Under the pieces are notes generated by a model. That model saw only the letters and a program-made list of their open reading frames with translations, was not told the DNA's origin and did not search any database. Position numbers and translations under genes: made by a program. A stretch of DNA of 64,000 bases from JAXDMK01 sp963765955 (lineage in GTDB: Bacteria; Actinomycetota; Acidimicrobiia; Acidimicrobiales; AC-14). This document shows, in pieces, positions 1-9,149 of the stretch; within the stretch, counting starts at the first letter, position 1; each line of letters starts with the position of its first letter. The stretch covers positions 124,001 through 188,000 of the forward strand of contig CAVXYA010000002.1 of NCBI GenBank assembly GCA_963765955.1, written 5' to 3'.

Positions 1-48
1 GTGGCATCTCCATCCCTGGCCACCTAGCCCGAGAGGAAAACCCTCCCC

Positions 49-1200
49 ATGCCCAAGCCCCACCTGGAAGCCCTGACCGCCATCGTGGCCGACGTCGTCA
101 CCCCCGCTGCCGACGAGGTCGACCGCGCCGGCTCATTCCCCCGGGCGTCGATTACCGCCCTGGGCGAGAGCGGCCTGCTCGGGCTGGTCAGCTCGTCCGA
201 GGTCGGCGGTGGCGGCCAGAGCCTCCTCGGCGCCGTCCCCGTGATCGAGCAGCTGGCCGCCGCCTGCGGGTCCACCGCCATGGTCGTGCTCATGCACTAC
301 GCGGCGACCGCCATCATCGAGGCCCACGGACCTCGGGACGTACGGGAGGAGATCGCCGCCGGTCGCTGCCTCACCACCCTGGCCTTCTCCGAGGTCGGAT
401 CCCGAAGCCACTTCTGGGCGCCCATGAGCTCGGCCCAGGGCTCAGGCGACGGCGATGGCGACGGCGACGGCGCCGTCCGGCTGGACGCCCGCAAGAGCTG
501 GGTGACCGCCGCCGGGGAGGCCGACGTGTACGTGTGGTCCAGCCGGCCGTTGGCGGCCGAGGGGCCAATGACCATGTGGCTGCTGCGCTCCGACGCCCCC
601 GGCCTGGAGGTCGCCGGCCGCTTCGATGGTCTGGGCCTGCGGGGAAACGATTCCCGGCCGGTGACGGCCGAGGGCGTGGTCGTCGGCCGGGACGCCATGC
701 TCGGCCCCGACGGCGGCGGGCTCGACGTGGCCCTGGCGGTGGCGCTGCCCTGGTTCCTCGTCCTCAACGCCGCCTTCTCCCTCGGGCTGGCGGAGGCGGT
801 GACGAAGGAGGCCACCGCCCACCTCACCCGCACCCGGCTGGAGCACCTCGACCAGTCGCTGGCCCAGCAGGTGCTCCCCCGCCACGACCTGGCCCGCATG
901 CGGATCGAGACCGACCGCACCCGGGCCTTCCTCGACGACACCACCCGCGCCCTCACCCGGGCCCGGGAGGACGCCATGCTGCGGGTGCTGGAGGTCAAGG
1001 CGGTGGCGGCCGAGGCCGCCATCGCCGTCACCGACCTGGCCATGAAGGTGTGCGGCGGTGCCGCCTTCCGCCGGGAGCTGGGGGTCGAGCGCCGGTTCCG
1101 CGACGCCCGGGCGGCCCGGGTGATGGCCCCCACCACCGACGCCCTGCTCGACTTCGTCGGCCGGGTGATCTGCGACCTGCCCCTCCTCGACCCGGCATGA
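49..1200 (+). CDS. acyl-CoA dehydrogenase-family flavoprotein
   Basis: 383 residues, the usual length for acyl-CoA dehydrogenases. It should bind FAD (or FMN in the monooxygenase branch of the fold) and oxidise an unidentified substrate in the cytosol. An N-terminal helical domain, a central beta domain (KSWVTAA near residue 148) and the C-terminal helical domain with the conserved stretch MKVCGGAAFRRE (about 333) are visible. A Gly-Asp run near residues 133-140, encoded by GGCGAC-type repeats, looks like a linker inserted in the beta domain. The ATG follows GAGAGG. The stop overlaps the next start (ATGA at 1197), so it is translationally coupled to the PhnD-like gene and probably to the diiron gene. 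Substrate unknown; a desulfurisation-type monooxygenase is an alternative given the sulfur genes nearby. Confidence 0.88.
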   Translation: MPKPHLEALTAIVADVVTPAADEVDRAGSFPRASITALGESGLLGLVSSSEVGGGGQSLLGAVPVIEQLAAACGSTAMVVLMHYAATAIIEAHGPRDVREEIAAGRCLTTLAFSEVGSRSHFWAPMSSAQGSGDGDGDGDGAVRLDARKSWVTAAGEADVYVWSSRPLAAEGPMTMWLLRSDAPGLEVAGRFDGLGLRGNDSRPVTAEGVVVGRDAMLGPDGGGLDVALAVALPWFLVLNAAFSLGLAEAVTKEATAHLTRTRLEHLDQSLAQQVLPRHDLARMRIETDRTRAFLDDTTRALTRAREDAMLRVLEVKAVAAEAAIAVTDLAMKVCGGAAFRRELGVERRFRDARAARVMAPTTDALLDFVGRVICDLPLLDPA

Positions 1201-2030
1201 CCGCCCTGCTGATGGGCGCGGTCGCCTACGACCCCAAGGTGGTCACCATCTGGGAGGGGTTCCGGGCCTGGTTCCGCGACCAGGGACTCGACTTCGACTA
1301 CGTCCTCTACTCCCACTACGAGCGCCAGGTCGACGACCTGGTGGCCGGCCGCATCCACGCCGCCTGGAACTCGCCCCTGGCCTGGGTCCGCACGGTGCGC
1401 CGGGCCCCGGAGGCGAGGGCGCTCACCATGCGTGACACCGACCAGGACCTCACGTCGGTGGTGGTCGTGCGGGCCGACTCCGACATCGAGTCGGTGGCGG
1501 ACCTGGCCGGGCGGACGGTGGCGGCCGGGGCCGTCGACTCGCCCCAGGCCACGCTCATCCCCCTGGCCCACCTGCGGGGCTTGGGGGCCTCGGGGCTGGA
1601 GGTTCGGCGCTTCGACGTCGGCGTCGGCCTCCATGGCGATCACATCGGCGGCGAGCGGCAGGCGGCCCGGGCCCTGGCCGCCGGGGAGGTCGACGCCGCC
1701 TGCATGATCGACGCCAACCACCTGCTCTTCGTCCGGGAGGGGACGCTGGCCCCGGGCTCGACCCGGGTGCTGACCCAGACCGCCCCCTACGACCACTGCA
1801 ACATGACAGTGGTCGACGGGGTGGGCGGGGGCGACGTCGACCGCTTCGCGGAGATCCTCCTGTCGATGTCGTACGCCGACCCGACGGTGCGGCCGCTCCT
1901 CGACCTGGAGGGGCTCACCGAATGGCGGCCGGGCCGCACCACGGGCTACGCCGCACTGGAGGCGGCGGTCGACGGGACCGGTTTCTACGACGCCGAGGGC
2001 GATGTCACCGCCGCCGACTATCGACCTTGA
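1197..2030 (+). CDS. PhnD/SsuA-type substrate-binding protein without signal peptide
   Basis: 277 residues with the type 2 periplasmic-binding-protein fold of phosphate/phosphonate or sulfonate binding proteins: the N-terminal beta strand followed by a W-x-G-F helix, a DLAGRTVAAG segment near 103 and DAACMIDANHLLF near 165 that match the hinge and binding-cleft pattern. There is no signal peptide or lipobox; the protein starts directly with the first strand. A cytosolic enzyme or sensor role is therefore as likely as transport, and no permease or ATPase lies downstream. The ATG overlaps the preceding stop by 4 bases and its 3' end overlaps the next gene by 29 bases, so the three genes form one tightly packed unit. 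Confidence 0.75.
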   Translation: MTALLMGAVAYDPKVVTIWEGFRAWFRDQGLDFDYVLYSHYERQVDDLVAGRIHAAWNSPLAWVRTVRRAPEARALTMRDTDQDLTSVVVVRADSDIESVADLAGRTVAAGAVDSPQATLIPLAHLRGLGASGLEVRRFDVGVGLHGDHIGGERQAARALAAGEVDAACMIDANHLLFVREGTLAPGSTRVLTQTAPYDHCNMTVVDGVGGGDVDRFAEILLSMSYADPTVRPLLDLEGLTEWRPGRTTGYAALEAAVDGTGFYDAEGDVTAADYRP

Positions 2031-3219
2031 GGGCCTGGGGTTCGAGGAGGGGGCCCACCTCCTCCTGAAGCGGGCCCTGGTGGCGATGCCGTCGGGCGGA
2101 CGGGTGGAGGTTCGCGGCCGGGCGCCGGGGCTGAACGTGCACCTGCGGGCGTGGTGCCGGTCGCACGGCCACCGGGTGGAGTGGCCCGACGGCGATCTGG
2201 ACCCAAGCGATCCGGTGGCGGTCGTTGTCCGGGGTCAAGCCGACGACCAACGGTGGTCCGGGGCGGAGCGGGCGGGCGCTCCCGACCCCTCGACACCCGG
2301 CGCCGTCGTCGACCGCCCCTCCCCCCGTTGGGGGCTGGCCGCACGGGGCGCCCTGGTCGAGGCCGGCGGTCCCGACGTCGACTTCGAGCTCGACGACCGG
2401 AACGTGGTGTGGGCCGACGTCGCCCCCAAGCTCTACGCCCAGGCCGCGGCCGGCCAATGGGACCCGGCCACCGCCGTCGCCTGGGACGCCCCCCGGGACC
2501 ACCCGCCCGACGTCGAGGCGGCGGTCGTGCAGGTCATGACCTTCCTCGTCGAGAACGAGCAAGCGGCTCTGGTCGTCCCCGCCCGCTTCCTCGGCCGCAT
2601 CCACCCCCACTTCCGGGAGGCGGTGCAGCTCCTGGCGGTGCAGGTGGCGGACGAGGCCCGCCACGTCGAGGTCTTCACCCGCCGGGCCGTGATGGGCGAC
2701 GGCCGGCTGGGGGTGTCGGGGGCGGGGGGCCGAGCGTCGCTGGCGACCCTGGTGGCCGAGCCCGACTTCTCGGTGGCGTCGTTCCTCCTGTCGGTCCTGG
2801 GCGAGGGCAGCTTCCTCAACCTGCTGGCCTTCCTCGAGCGCTACGCGCCCGATCCCGTCACCCGGCAGGTGTCGCGTCTGGCCCTGCAGGACGAGGCCCG
2901 CCACGTGGCCTTCGGTCTTGCCCACCTCGAGCACCAGGCCGCGGCTGACCCGTCCCTGCGCGACCGGCTGCGGGCCGCGGTCGAGCGCCGCCACGACGCC
3001 CTGGCCGACACCGCCGGGCTCAACGAGGAGGTCTTCGACGCCCTGGTGGTCCTGGCCGCCGGGTCGTGGGCGCCCGCCGCGGTGGCCGAGGGCCACCGGC
3101 GGGTGCAGCACCTGCAGGCGGATATGGACGAGGGTCGCCAGCGGCGCCTGGTCCGCCTCGGGTTCCCTCCCCGGGAGGCGGCGGACCTCTCCGCCCTCCA
3201 CACCCGCAACTTCATGTGA
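2002..3219 (+). CDS. TusA-like domain fused to ferritin-like diiron domain
   Basis: 405 residues. Residues 6-58 resemble a TusA/SirA fold (IDLEGLGFEEGAHLLLKRAL then AWCRSHGH), but the catalytic CPxP cysteine is absent. From about residue 125 a four-helix ferritin-like domain carries two complete diiron half-sites: a Glu in VENEQAAL and DEARHVEVF, then a Glu in LGEGSF and DEARHVAFG. An oxygen-activating diiron centre is thus intact. It overlaps the PhnD-like gene by 29 bases. The fusion with a degenerate sulfur-carrier-like domain and the coupling to a flavin dehydrogenase suggest an oxidative pathway on an unknown, possibly sulfur- or phosphorus-containing, compound. The function is inferred only from domains. 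Confidence 0.75.
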   Translation: MSPPPTIDLEGLGFEEGAHLLLKRALVAMPSGGRVEVRGRAPGLNVHLRAWCRSHGHRVEWPDGDLDPSDPVAVVVRGQADDQRWSGAERAGAPDPSTPGAVVDRPSPRWGLAARGALVEAGGPDVDFELDDRNVVWADVAPKLYAQAAAGQWDPATAVAWDAPRDHPPDVEAAVVQVMTFLVENEQAALVVPARFLGRIHPHFREAVQLLAVQVADEARHVEVFTRRAVMGDGRLGVSGAGGRASLATLVAEPDFSVASFLLSVLGEGSFLNLLAFLERYAPDPVTRQVSRLALQDEARHVAFGLAHLEHQAAADPSLRDRLRAAVERRHDALADTAGLNEEVFDALVVLAAGSWAPAAVAEGHRRVQHLQADMDEGRQRRLVRLGFPPREAADLSALHTRNFM

Positions 3220-3326
3220 CGGCCGGGTTCGGATCACGGGTCGCGCCCCTGATCCGGCCCGTCGGGGCCGGGATCGGGGCGCGATCCATGCACGAAAGCC
3301 GTGTCCCCCGGTCGTAGCTTGGGCCG

Positions 3327-4453
3327 ATGAGCCCGAAGCTCACCTGGGACCAGGTCGGGGCGTGGCGGATGGCCCGCCACCATCTGGTCGAGCGGGCCCC
3401 CCGGGCCGCCCTGCTCGACGTGGTGGCGGATGTCTGCGGTCTCCACGCCCAGCTCATGTCCTCCGCCGAGCTAGCCGCCTGGGCCCGGGTGCACGACCTC
3501 GAGCCCGACGCCGTCGCCCGGGCCCTCGGGGAGGACCGCAGCCTGGTGAAGTCCTGGGCCATGCGGGGCACGCTGCACCTGCTGCGCTCGTCCGAGTACG
3601 GCCTGTGGCTGGGCGGGATGAGCACCTACCGCCATTACCTCAAGCCGGCGTGGTCGAAGGGCTTCGGGATCTCCCAGGACGAGCTGAAGGCGATGATCGC
3701 GGGCGTGGCCAAGGCCCTGGACGGCGAGGCCCTCACCCGGGAGGAGCTGGCCGCCGAGGTGGCCCGCATCACCCGCAACCCCGACCTGGCCGACAAGCTG
3801 CTCGGGAGCTGGGGCTCCACCCTCAAGCCCGCCACCTACCAGGGCAAGCTGTGCTTCGGACCCAACCGGGGCCGCAACGTCACCTTCGTCCGCCCCGACC
3901 GGTGGCTCAAAGGCAAATGGACGACCACGCCCGGCGACGAGGCCATGGCCACCATCACCCGCCGCTACCTGGCCGCCAACGGCCCCGCCACCAGGGACGA
4001 CTACGCCCGTTGGTGGGCCATGAGCCCGGCCGAGGCAGCCAAGCACATCAAGGCCCTGGGCGACGAGGTGGCCGAGGTCGACGTGGAGGGCACACCGATG
4101 TGGATGCTGGTCGCCGACGCCGATGTCGCCGGGCACGACCAAGCCCCGCGGAGTCGTCCGCCTCCTCCCCGCCTTCGACCAGTTCGTCATTGCTTCCACC
4201 AAGCAGGCCGACCACCTCCTCCCCGGCAAGTTCCGGGCGCGGGTCTACCGCCCCCAGGGCTGGATCTCGCCCGTCCTCCTCGTCGACGGCCAGATGGCGG
4301 GCGTCTGGAAGCACGAGCGCAAGTGCTCCCGCCTGTCGGTCACCATCGAGCCGTTCGTCGACGTCCCCCGAAAGGTGAGGACGGAAGCGATGAAGGAGGC
4401 GGAAGCTCCTGGGTGACTTCCTCCAGGCCGAGCCCGAGGTGTCCTGGACCTAG
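3327..4453 (+). pseudogene. AlkZ-like winged-helix DNA-binding protein, two frameshifts
   Basis: Winged-helix (HTH_42/AlkZ-like) protein, a family of DNA glycosylase-like proteins that unhook crosslinks. The frame opened by ATG 3327 holds MARHHLVERAP, SWAMRGTLHLL and a DDYARWW segment up to about 4125. The homologous C-terminus (VRLLPAFDQFVIAS, RPQGWISPVLLVDG, WKHERK) continues in the +1 frame from about 4123 to 4410. A third frame supplies the last residues (LLGDFLQAEPEVSWT) and the stop at 4451-4453. Joined, the protein would be about 375 residues, normal for the family. Two indels in one gene mean either decay or assembly error. A second intact family member lies at 34890-35999. Confidence 0.7.
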
Positions 4454-4504
4454 GTCTGACAGCCTCGTCGGACCTCTGCCGGCGGAGCCGTAGGCTGCAC
4501 GGGA

Positions 4505-4627
4505 ATGGATGCCGTCGGGTGGTTGGTGCTCGTGCTCATCGTCCTCCTGCTGGCGGTCGTCGCCTTCCTCGTGATCCGGCGGCGGGGCCGGGCCGGAGGC
4601 GTCTTCGCCACGAGGGGGAAGCGTTGA
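4505..4627 (+). CDS. 40-residue single-pass membrane protein
   Basis: Short reading frame with ATG at 4505: five residues, one hydrophobic helix (WLVLVLIVLLLAVVAFLVI) and a positively charged RRRGRAGG tail, so the C-terminus should face the cytosol. Its stop overlaps the TTG start of the following PRC-barrel gene (TTGA at 4624), which implies translational coupling. It may be a membrane anchor or partner for the PRC-barrel proteins. No family recognised. Confidence 0.55.
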   Translation: MDAVGWLVLVLIVLLLAVVAFLVIRRRGRAGGVFATRGKR

Positions 4628-5184
4628 AGCTGCTCATGCACGCCTCCCAGATCAACGGGCTGCCGGTCGTGACGATCGCGGGCGGCGACGACGTGGCCGA
4701 GGTCAGGGACGTGATCTACAGCCCGGAGGAGGGCCGCCTCGTCGGCCTGACCCTCAACAAGCGGGGCTTCTTCTCCGGCCGGAGCCGCCAGGTCCTGCCC
4801 GCCGAGGCCATCCACGCCATCGGCCGGGATGCGGTGATGGTGGCCGACGAGTCGAGCCTCGTGCTGCCCGAGGACGCACCGGACGATGTCGCCCACCCGG
4901 GCGCCGATCGAAACGTCGTGGGCGACGACGTCCTCACCGAGGGCGGCGTGAGCCTGGGCACGGTGCGCGACCTGGCCCTCCTCGTGGGCAGCGCGGGCGA
5001 GGTGGTCGGCTACGAGATCGAGAAGGCCGGCGGCGGACGGGGCTACATCCCCCTGCCGGCGCAGCTCGCGGTGTCCGGATCGACCCTCGTCGTGCCCGAC
5101 ATGACCGAGGAGTTCGTGCGGGACGACCTGGTCGGCCTGGGCGCCGCCGTCGACGACTTCCGGGCCCGGCTGGGGCTCCGGTGA
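4624..5184 (+). CDS. PRC-barrel domain protein
   Basis: 186 residues with two PRC-barrel-like halves: residues 5-75 (INGLPVVTIAGG, then AEVRDVIYSPEEGRLVGLTL) and 95-165 (GDDVLTEGGVSLGTVRDLAL, then GEVVGYEIEKA). PRC barrels are small beta domains that bind RNA, proteins or the photosynthetic reaction centre; in Gram-positive bacteria they occur in membrane-linked and sporulation proteins. The TTG at 4624 is preferred over the ATG at 4636 because GAGGGGG sits at the right distance and it overlaps the stop of the small membrane protein. It is followed by a second PRC-like gene with a GTGA overlap. Confidence 0.72.
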   Translation: MKLLMHASQINGLPVVTIAGGDDVAEVRDVIYSPEEGRLVGLTLNKRGFFSGRSRQVLPAEAIHAIGRDAVMVADESSLVLPEDAPDDVAHPGADRNVVGDDVLTEGGVSLGTVRDLALLVGSAGEVVGYEIEKAGGGRGYIPLPAQLAVSGSTLVVPDMTEEFVRDDLVGLGAAVDDFRARLGLR

Positions 5185-5636
5185 GCGACTCCTTCCGCCA
5201 GGCCGGGGGGCGCAAGCTGATCAGCCGGGCCAGCGCCCAGGAGATGGGAACTGTGGCCCACCTCCTCGTCGATGCCCAGCGCGGCCACATCGCGGCCGTG
5301 GTCGTCGGACGGGGCAAGAAGGCCCGACTGGTGGACTGGTCTGCGCTCAGCGGGTTCGGTCCGGACGCGGTGATGGTCGGTGACGACGACGCCCCGCGCC
5401 CGCCAGCCGACGACCGGGAGCGCCTGGCGGCCGATGGGAAGCTCGAGATCCTCGGCCAGCGGGCGCTCACGGAGCTGGGCAACGAGGTGGGGACCGTCGA
5501 CGACGTCACGTTCGACCCCGGCACCGGCGCCCTCGAGTTCCTACGGGTGGGCGACCGGGAGGTCCCCGCCGCCGCCATGCTTGGATGCGGCTCCTACGCG
5601 GTGGTCCTGGCCGACGAGGCGGACGCGCTCACCTAG
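5181..5636 (+). CDS. second PRC-barrel-like protein
   Basis: 151 residues beginning with GTG 5181, overlapping the preceding stop by four bases. Two beta-rich halves are visible: residues 8-60 (GRKLISRASAQEMGTVAHLL, RGHIAAVVVG) and 88-150 (ILGQRALTELGNEVGTVDDV, GALEFLRVG), which repeat the PRC-barrel pattern of the upstream gene. The pair probably arose by duplication and may form a heteromeric complex with the 40-residue membrane protein. The precise role is unknown. Confidence 0.68.
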   Translation: MSDSFRQAGGRKLISRASAQEMGTVAHLLVDAQRGHIAAVVVGRGKKARLVDWSALSGFGPDAVMVGDDDAPRPPADDRERLAADGKLEILGQRALTELGNEVGTVDDVTFDPGTGALEFLRVGDREVPAAAMLGCGSYAVVLADEADALT

Positions 5637-5656
5637 AGCCAACGGGTCCATCCGAC

Positions 5657-6646
5657 TTACCAGTCGGCGGCGGTGTAGCCCGTCCCCAAGTCTCCCTGCT
5701 CGCCGCCGCCGAACCACCGCAGCCTCCCGTCGGCCATGGTGACCAACAGCCAGGTGTGGGTGGCGTCGTACGCCTGGTCGGCTACCGCGGCCCCGTAGGA
5801 GAACTCACCGACGACCGCTCCGTTTCCCACATCGAGGACCCTGGTCGCCGCCGGGCCGTGGTCGCCCTTCTGCTGTACGACCACCAACCGCCCGTCGTTG
5901 CGAAAGGCGGGAAGCCGGTAGCCCAGCCGGTCCGGATCCCGTATCTCGGACATGCCGCCGGAGCCGAGGTCGAACAGCACGATCAATGGCGGGTTGTTTC
6001 CATCCCATCGTTCCACCGCGATCCGTCGCCCGTCGGCGGACCACGCGACATCCCCGAACAGGGTTCCGTGCGGGGTCTCCACCGACGCCAGGACGGTGCT
6101 CCCTTTACGGATCCTGACTCCGCAGCCGCCGCTGGTGACATAGTGCCCGGCGGGGCCGGGCGCGACGTGGTTCCCGTCACCCCGTGACTCGGAAATGGCC
6201 CCCGTCACGGCGGCCACCTCGCTGACGTTGCCGCACGCCGGTTCCGGTCCCTCGCTGTAATAGACCGCACCTCGGTCGAGCGAGAAGGCGACGTCCGTCG
6301 CCCGGTTCGGACGAGGACCCTCTGAGACATGGGCCGGATCCGAGAACATAGCCACTTCCCCCAACACCCTGCCGGTGGACGCCTCCCTCACAACCACGAA
6401 CAACCCGGCCGCGCCGACGAAGCGGTCGGGCCGGGGGCCGGGGGCTGGAACGGGGACGGCCCCGTCCGGGAAGACCAGCTGTGGCCGGGCCGACGAGGTC
6501 GCCGATGAGGTCGATGGCGACGAACTCGGGGGCGACGTCGTCGAGGCCGACGATCCCTCGCGTTCCGGCGACGGATCGCTACAGCCTCCGGCGACGACGG
6601 TGGCGACAACCGCAGCCGCCCACATCCGCCGCCGCCCGGGTTGCAT
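5657..6646 (-). CDS. lipoprotein with beta-propeller-like repeats
   Basis: 329 residues starting at ATG 6646, which overlaps the cysH stop (TGATG). Residues 1-22 form a lipoprotein signal (MQPGRRRMWAAAVV..VAGGC) with Cys22 as the lipidation site, followed by a Ser/Thr/Pro linker to about residue 50. The rest contains repeated strands typical of TolB or WD-like propellers, for example DVAFSLDRGAVYYSEG and DVAWSADGRRIAVERWDG. The mature protein should sit on the outer face of the membrane. It could be co-transcribed with the sulfur genes, but nothing else links it to them. Function unknown. Confidence 0.75.
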   Translation of the reverse strand: MQPGRRRMWAAAVVATVVAGGCSDPSPEREGSSASTTSPPSSSPSTSSATSSARPQLVFPDGAVPVPAPGPRPDRFVGAAGLFVVVREASTGRVLGEVAMFSDPAHVSEGPRPNRATDVAFSLDRGAVYYSEGPEPACGNVSEVAAVTGAISESRGDGNHVAPGPAGHYVTSGGCGVRIRKGSTVLASVETPHGTLFGDVAWSADGRRIAVERWDGNNPPLIVLFDLGSGGMSEIRDPDRLGYRLPAFRNDGRLVVVQQKGDHGPAATRVLDVGNGAVVGEFSYGAAVADQAYDATHTWLLVTMADGRLRWFGGGEQGDLGTGYTAADW

Positions 6647-7313
6647 CAGGCGTGCAGGCCGCACTCCGTCTTGGATTGGCCCGACCAGCGGCCGGCGCGG
6701 GGGTCCTCGCCCGGGGCCACCGGGCGGGTGCACGGCCAGCAGCCGATCGACGGGTAGCCCCGATCGACCAGCGGGTGGACGGGGAGGTCGTTCTCGGCGA
6801 TGTAGGCGTCGACCTCGGCGTCGGTCCAGGTGGCGATGGGGTTGACCTTCACCAGACCCCGGCCGATGTCGAAGCTCACGATCGGCGTGGTGGCCCGGGT
6901 GGGCGCCTCCACCCGGCGCACGGCCGTCATCCAGGCGGTCCGGCCCGCGAGGGCCCGGGCCAGGGGCTCCACCTTGCGGGCGCCGCAGCAGGAGTCGACG
7001 TCGAGCTGCCACAGGTCGCCGACCTCGACCGCCGGGTGCATAACCGTCAGGTTCATCTTGTACCGGTCGCGAACCCGGTCGGCGAACCACATCGTCTCCG
7101 CGAAGTGGAAGCCGGTGTCGAGGAAGACGACCTCCAGGTCGGGCGCGACACCCAGGGCGAGGTCGAGCAGCACGCAGTCCTGGAACGACGAGGCCAGCAC
7201 GATCCCGTCACCGAACGTCTCGGTGGCCCAGGCCACGATCTCGGTGGCGGGGGCGTCCTCGAACCGGCGGGACAGCTGGCCAGGTCGGCCAGGTCGGGGG
7301 TGACCGCGGTCAT
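6646..7313 (-). CDS. cysH: assimilatory APS (adenylylsulfate) reductase, apparent frameshift near start
   Basis: Reduces activated sulfate to sulfite using thioredoxin. The APS-reductase form is indicated by the 4Fe-4S cysteines: a CC pair in DSCCGARK and CxxC in CWPCTRPV, plus the catalytic C-terminal motif KTECGLH. The P-loop-like start LASSFQDCVLLDLAL and the body are in one frame from about 7275 down to the stop at 6646. The natural start MTAVTPDLADLA (ATG 7313, overlapping the sulfite reductase stop) lies in a different frame, so one base appears missing near 7277. Corrected length is about 222 residues, normal for bacterial APS reductases. It forms an operon with the sulfite reductase upstream and the lipoprotein downstream. 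Confidence 0.85.
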
Positions 7314-9113
7314 GACCCGGCGCACTCGCCGGCGCCGACCTCGGCCACGTAGGGACCGGTCTCGTCGTAGTCGACGTAGAAGTCGGGGGCCTCGTCGGGG
7401 TGGGGGAAGTGGTCGAGGTCGGCCAGGTAGACGGCCATGGCCTCGACGCCGCCCGACCGGTCGAGCCAGTCGCCGAAGGTCTCCCCCGCCGACCGCTCGG
7501 CGGCGAACCGGCCGATGAGCCGCACCGACGCCTCGCCCGCCCGCTTGGCCGGCACCCGCATGGTCTTGCGCCCGAACTCGATCTCGGCCGACCCGACCCG
7601 TCCCCCCAGCATGATCTGGTAGCCGGGAGCGGACTGCCCGTAGGCCCGTCGCTCGACGCCCACGAAGCCGATGTCGGAGATGTGGTGCTGGCCGCACGAG
7701 TTGGTGCAGCCGGAGATGTTGATGCGGACGCCACCGACGTCGGCCAGCCCCGCCTCCTCCAGCTGCTTGCCGATCTCGTCCGCCAATCCCCGGGACTGGG
7801 TGACGGCCAGGTTGCACGTGTCGGCGCCCGGGACAGCTGACCACGTCGCGGGCCAGCTCGGCGCCCGGCATCGCCATCCCGATGGCGTCGAGGCTGGAGA
7901 ACAGGCCCGGGAGCTGGTCCTCGCTGAGGCCCCGGAACACGAAGTTCTGCCGGTTCGTCACCCGCACCTCGCACCCGAGCTGGCGTTGGATGGCGGCCAC
8001 GGCCCGGAACTGCTCGGTGGTGATGTCGCCCAGGCGGGCGTAGGCCATGGCCGACACCGTGCCCTTGGCCGTGCCCCGCACCACGTTGGCCTCGTCCCAC
8101 CGGCCGTAGCGGTCGGTGGACCGCAGCACCACGTTGGTGCCGATGTCCTGGCCGATGGGGGTGATCGGCATGGTGGTGGACCCACCGGCGGGCTCGTCGC
8201 CCTGCTCCCGGACGTAGTCGGGGATGCCCCCGGCCCACGTGGTGGCGGCCAGCAGCAGCTTGCGCTCCTTGAGGATCTTGCGCCGCAGCTCGTCCATCCC
8301 CATGGTGTCGACCAGCCACTTCATCCGGGCTCGCAGCTTGTTCTCCCGGTTCCCGTAGTGGTCGAACGTGCGCAGGCAGGCCTCGAGGGTGGGCAGCAGC
8401 TCCTCGCGGGGCGTGAACTCCTCCAGCGCCTGGGCTGGATGCGGGTTGGCGCCCAGGCCGCCGGCCACGAAGACCCGGAAGCCGGGCTCGACCCCGCCCT
8501 CGGCCGTCGGCCGGTTGACGGCGATGACCCCGACGTCGTTGAACATGGCCTGGCCGCAGTCGGTGACGCAGCCCGAGAAGTTGATCTTGAACTTGCGGGG
8601 CAGGCGCTGGGAGTAGCCGTGGCGGAGGAAGTGCTGGAAGGCGGCCTCGGCCCACGGGCTGATGTCGAGGACCTCGTAGGGGCAGGCGCCGGCCAGGTGG
8701 CAGCCGATGATGTTGCGGACGGTGTCGCCGCACGCCTCCCGGCTGGTCATCCCCACGCTGGCGAGGTCGCGCATCAGGGCCGGCACCCGTTCGAGGTTGA
8801 CGAAGTGGAACTGGATGTTCTGCCGGGTGGTGATGTGGCCCCATCCCCGGGAGTAGGTCTCCGAGATGTGGGCCATCATGTCGAGCTGCTCGGGCTGGAT
8901 CGACCCGTAAGGCACCTTGATGCGCACCATCTGGTTGTGGCCGCCCTGGCGCTGGCCGTAGATGCCGTTGTTCAGCCGGAAGATGCGGAAGCGGTCCTCG
9001 TCGAGATCACCCGCCAGGTAGAGGGCGAGCATCTGCTCGAACTTCTGGATGTCGGCGAGGGCGGCGGGGCTGATGGAGCCGGGCCCCACCTCCACGTCGA
9101 TGGTGCGACTCAT
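7310..9113 (-). CDS. sir: ferredoxin-type sulfite reductase, one frameshift
   Basis: About 600 residues; hemoprotein that reduces sulfite to sulfide with siroheme and 4Fe-4S, feeding cysteine synthesis. The ATG at 9113 starts the frame with MSRTIDVEVGPG. Two ferrite-reductase half domains and siroheme-binding segments are visible (GHITTRQNIQFHFV, FSGCVTDCGQAMFNDVG). The cluster ligands VVSCPG..DTCN and NISGCTNSCGQH give the expected C-x5-C and C-x3-C pattern, but they lie in different frames: the reading frame changes at about 7826-7832, where one extra C in a GC-rich run would explain it. A nitrite reductase of the same family is less likely because APS reductase is adjacent. TGATG overlap with cysH. 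Confidence 0.88.
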
Positions 9114-9149
9114 CGTGACAGGATACCGATTCCCGACCTTTGCACTCAA

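Noticed and set aside
1..27. Possible last codons of an upstream gene ending at TAG 25-27
   Set aside because: Only eight codons are visible; too little to support a call.
297..1796. Long open frame on the minus strand opposite the acyl-CoA dehydrogenase
   Set aside because: Low-complexity Arg/Gly/Pro translation typical of antisense frames in high-GC DNA; the plus-strand genes have clear motifs.
9114..9149. Riboswitch before the sulfite reductase gene
   Set aside because: Only 36 bases separate it from the upstream gene, too short for a SAM or similar riboswitch.
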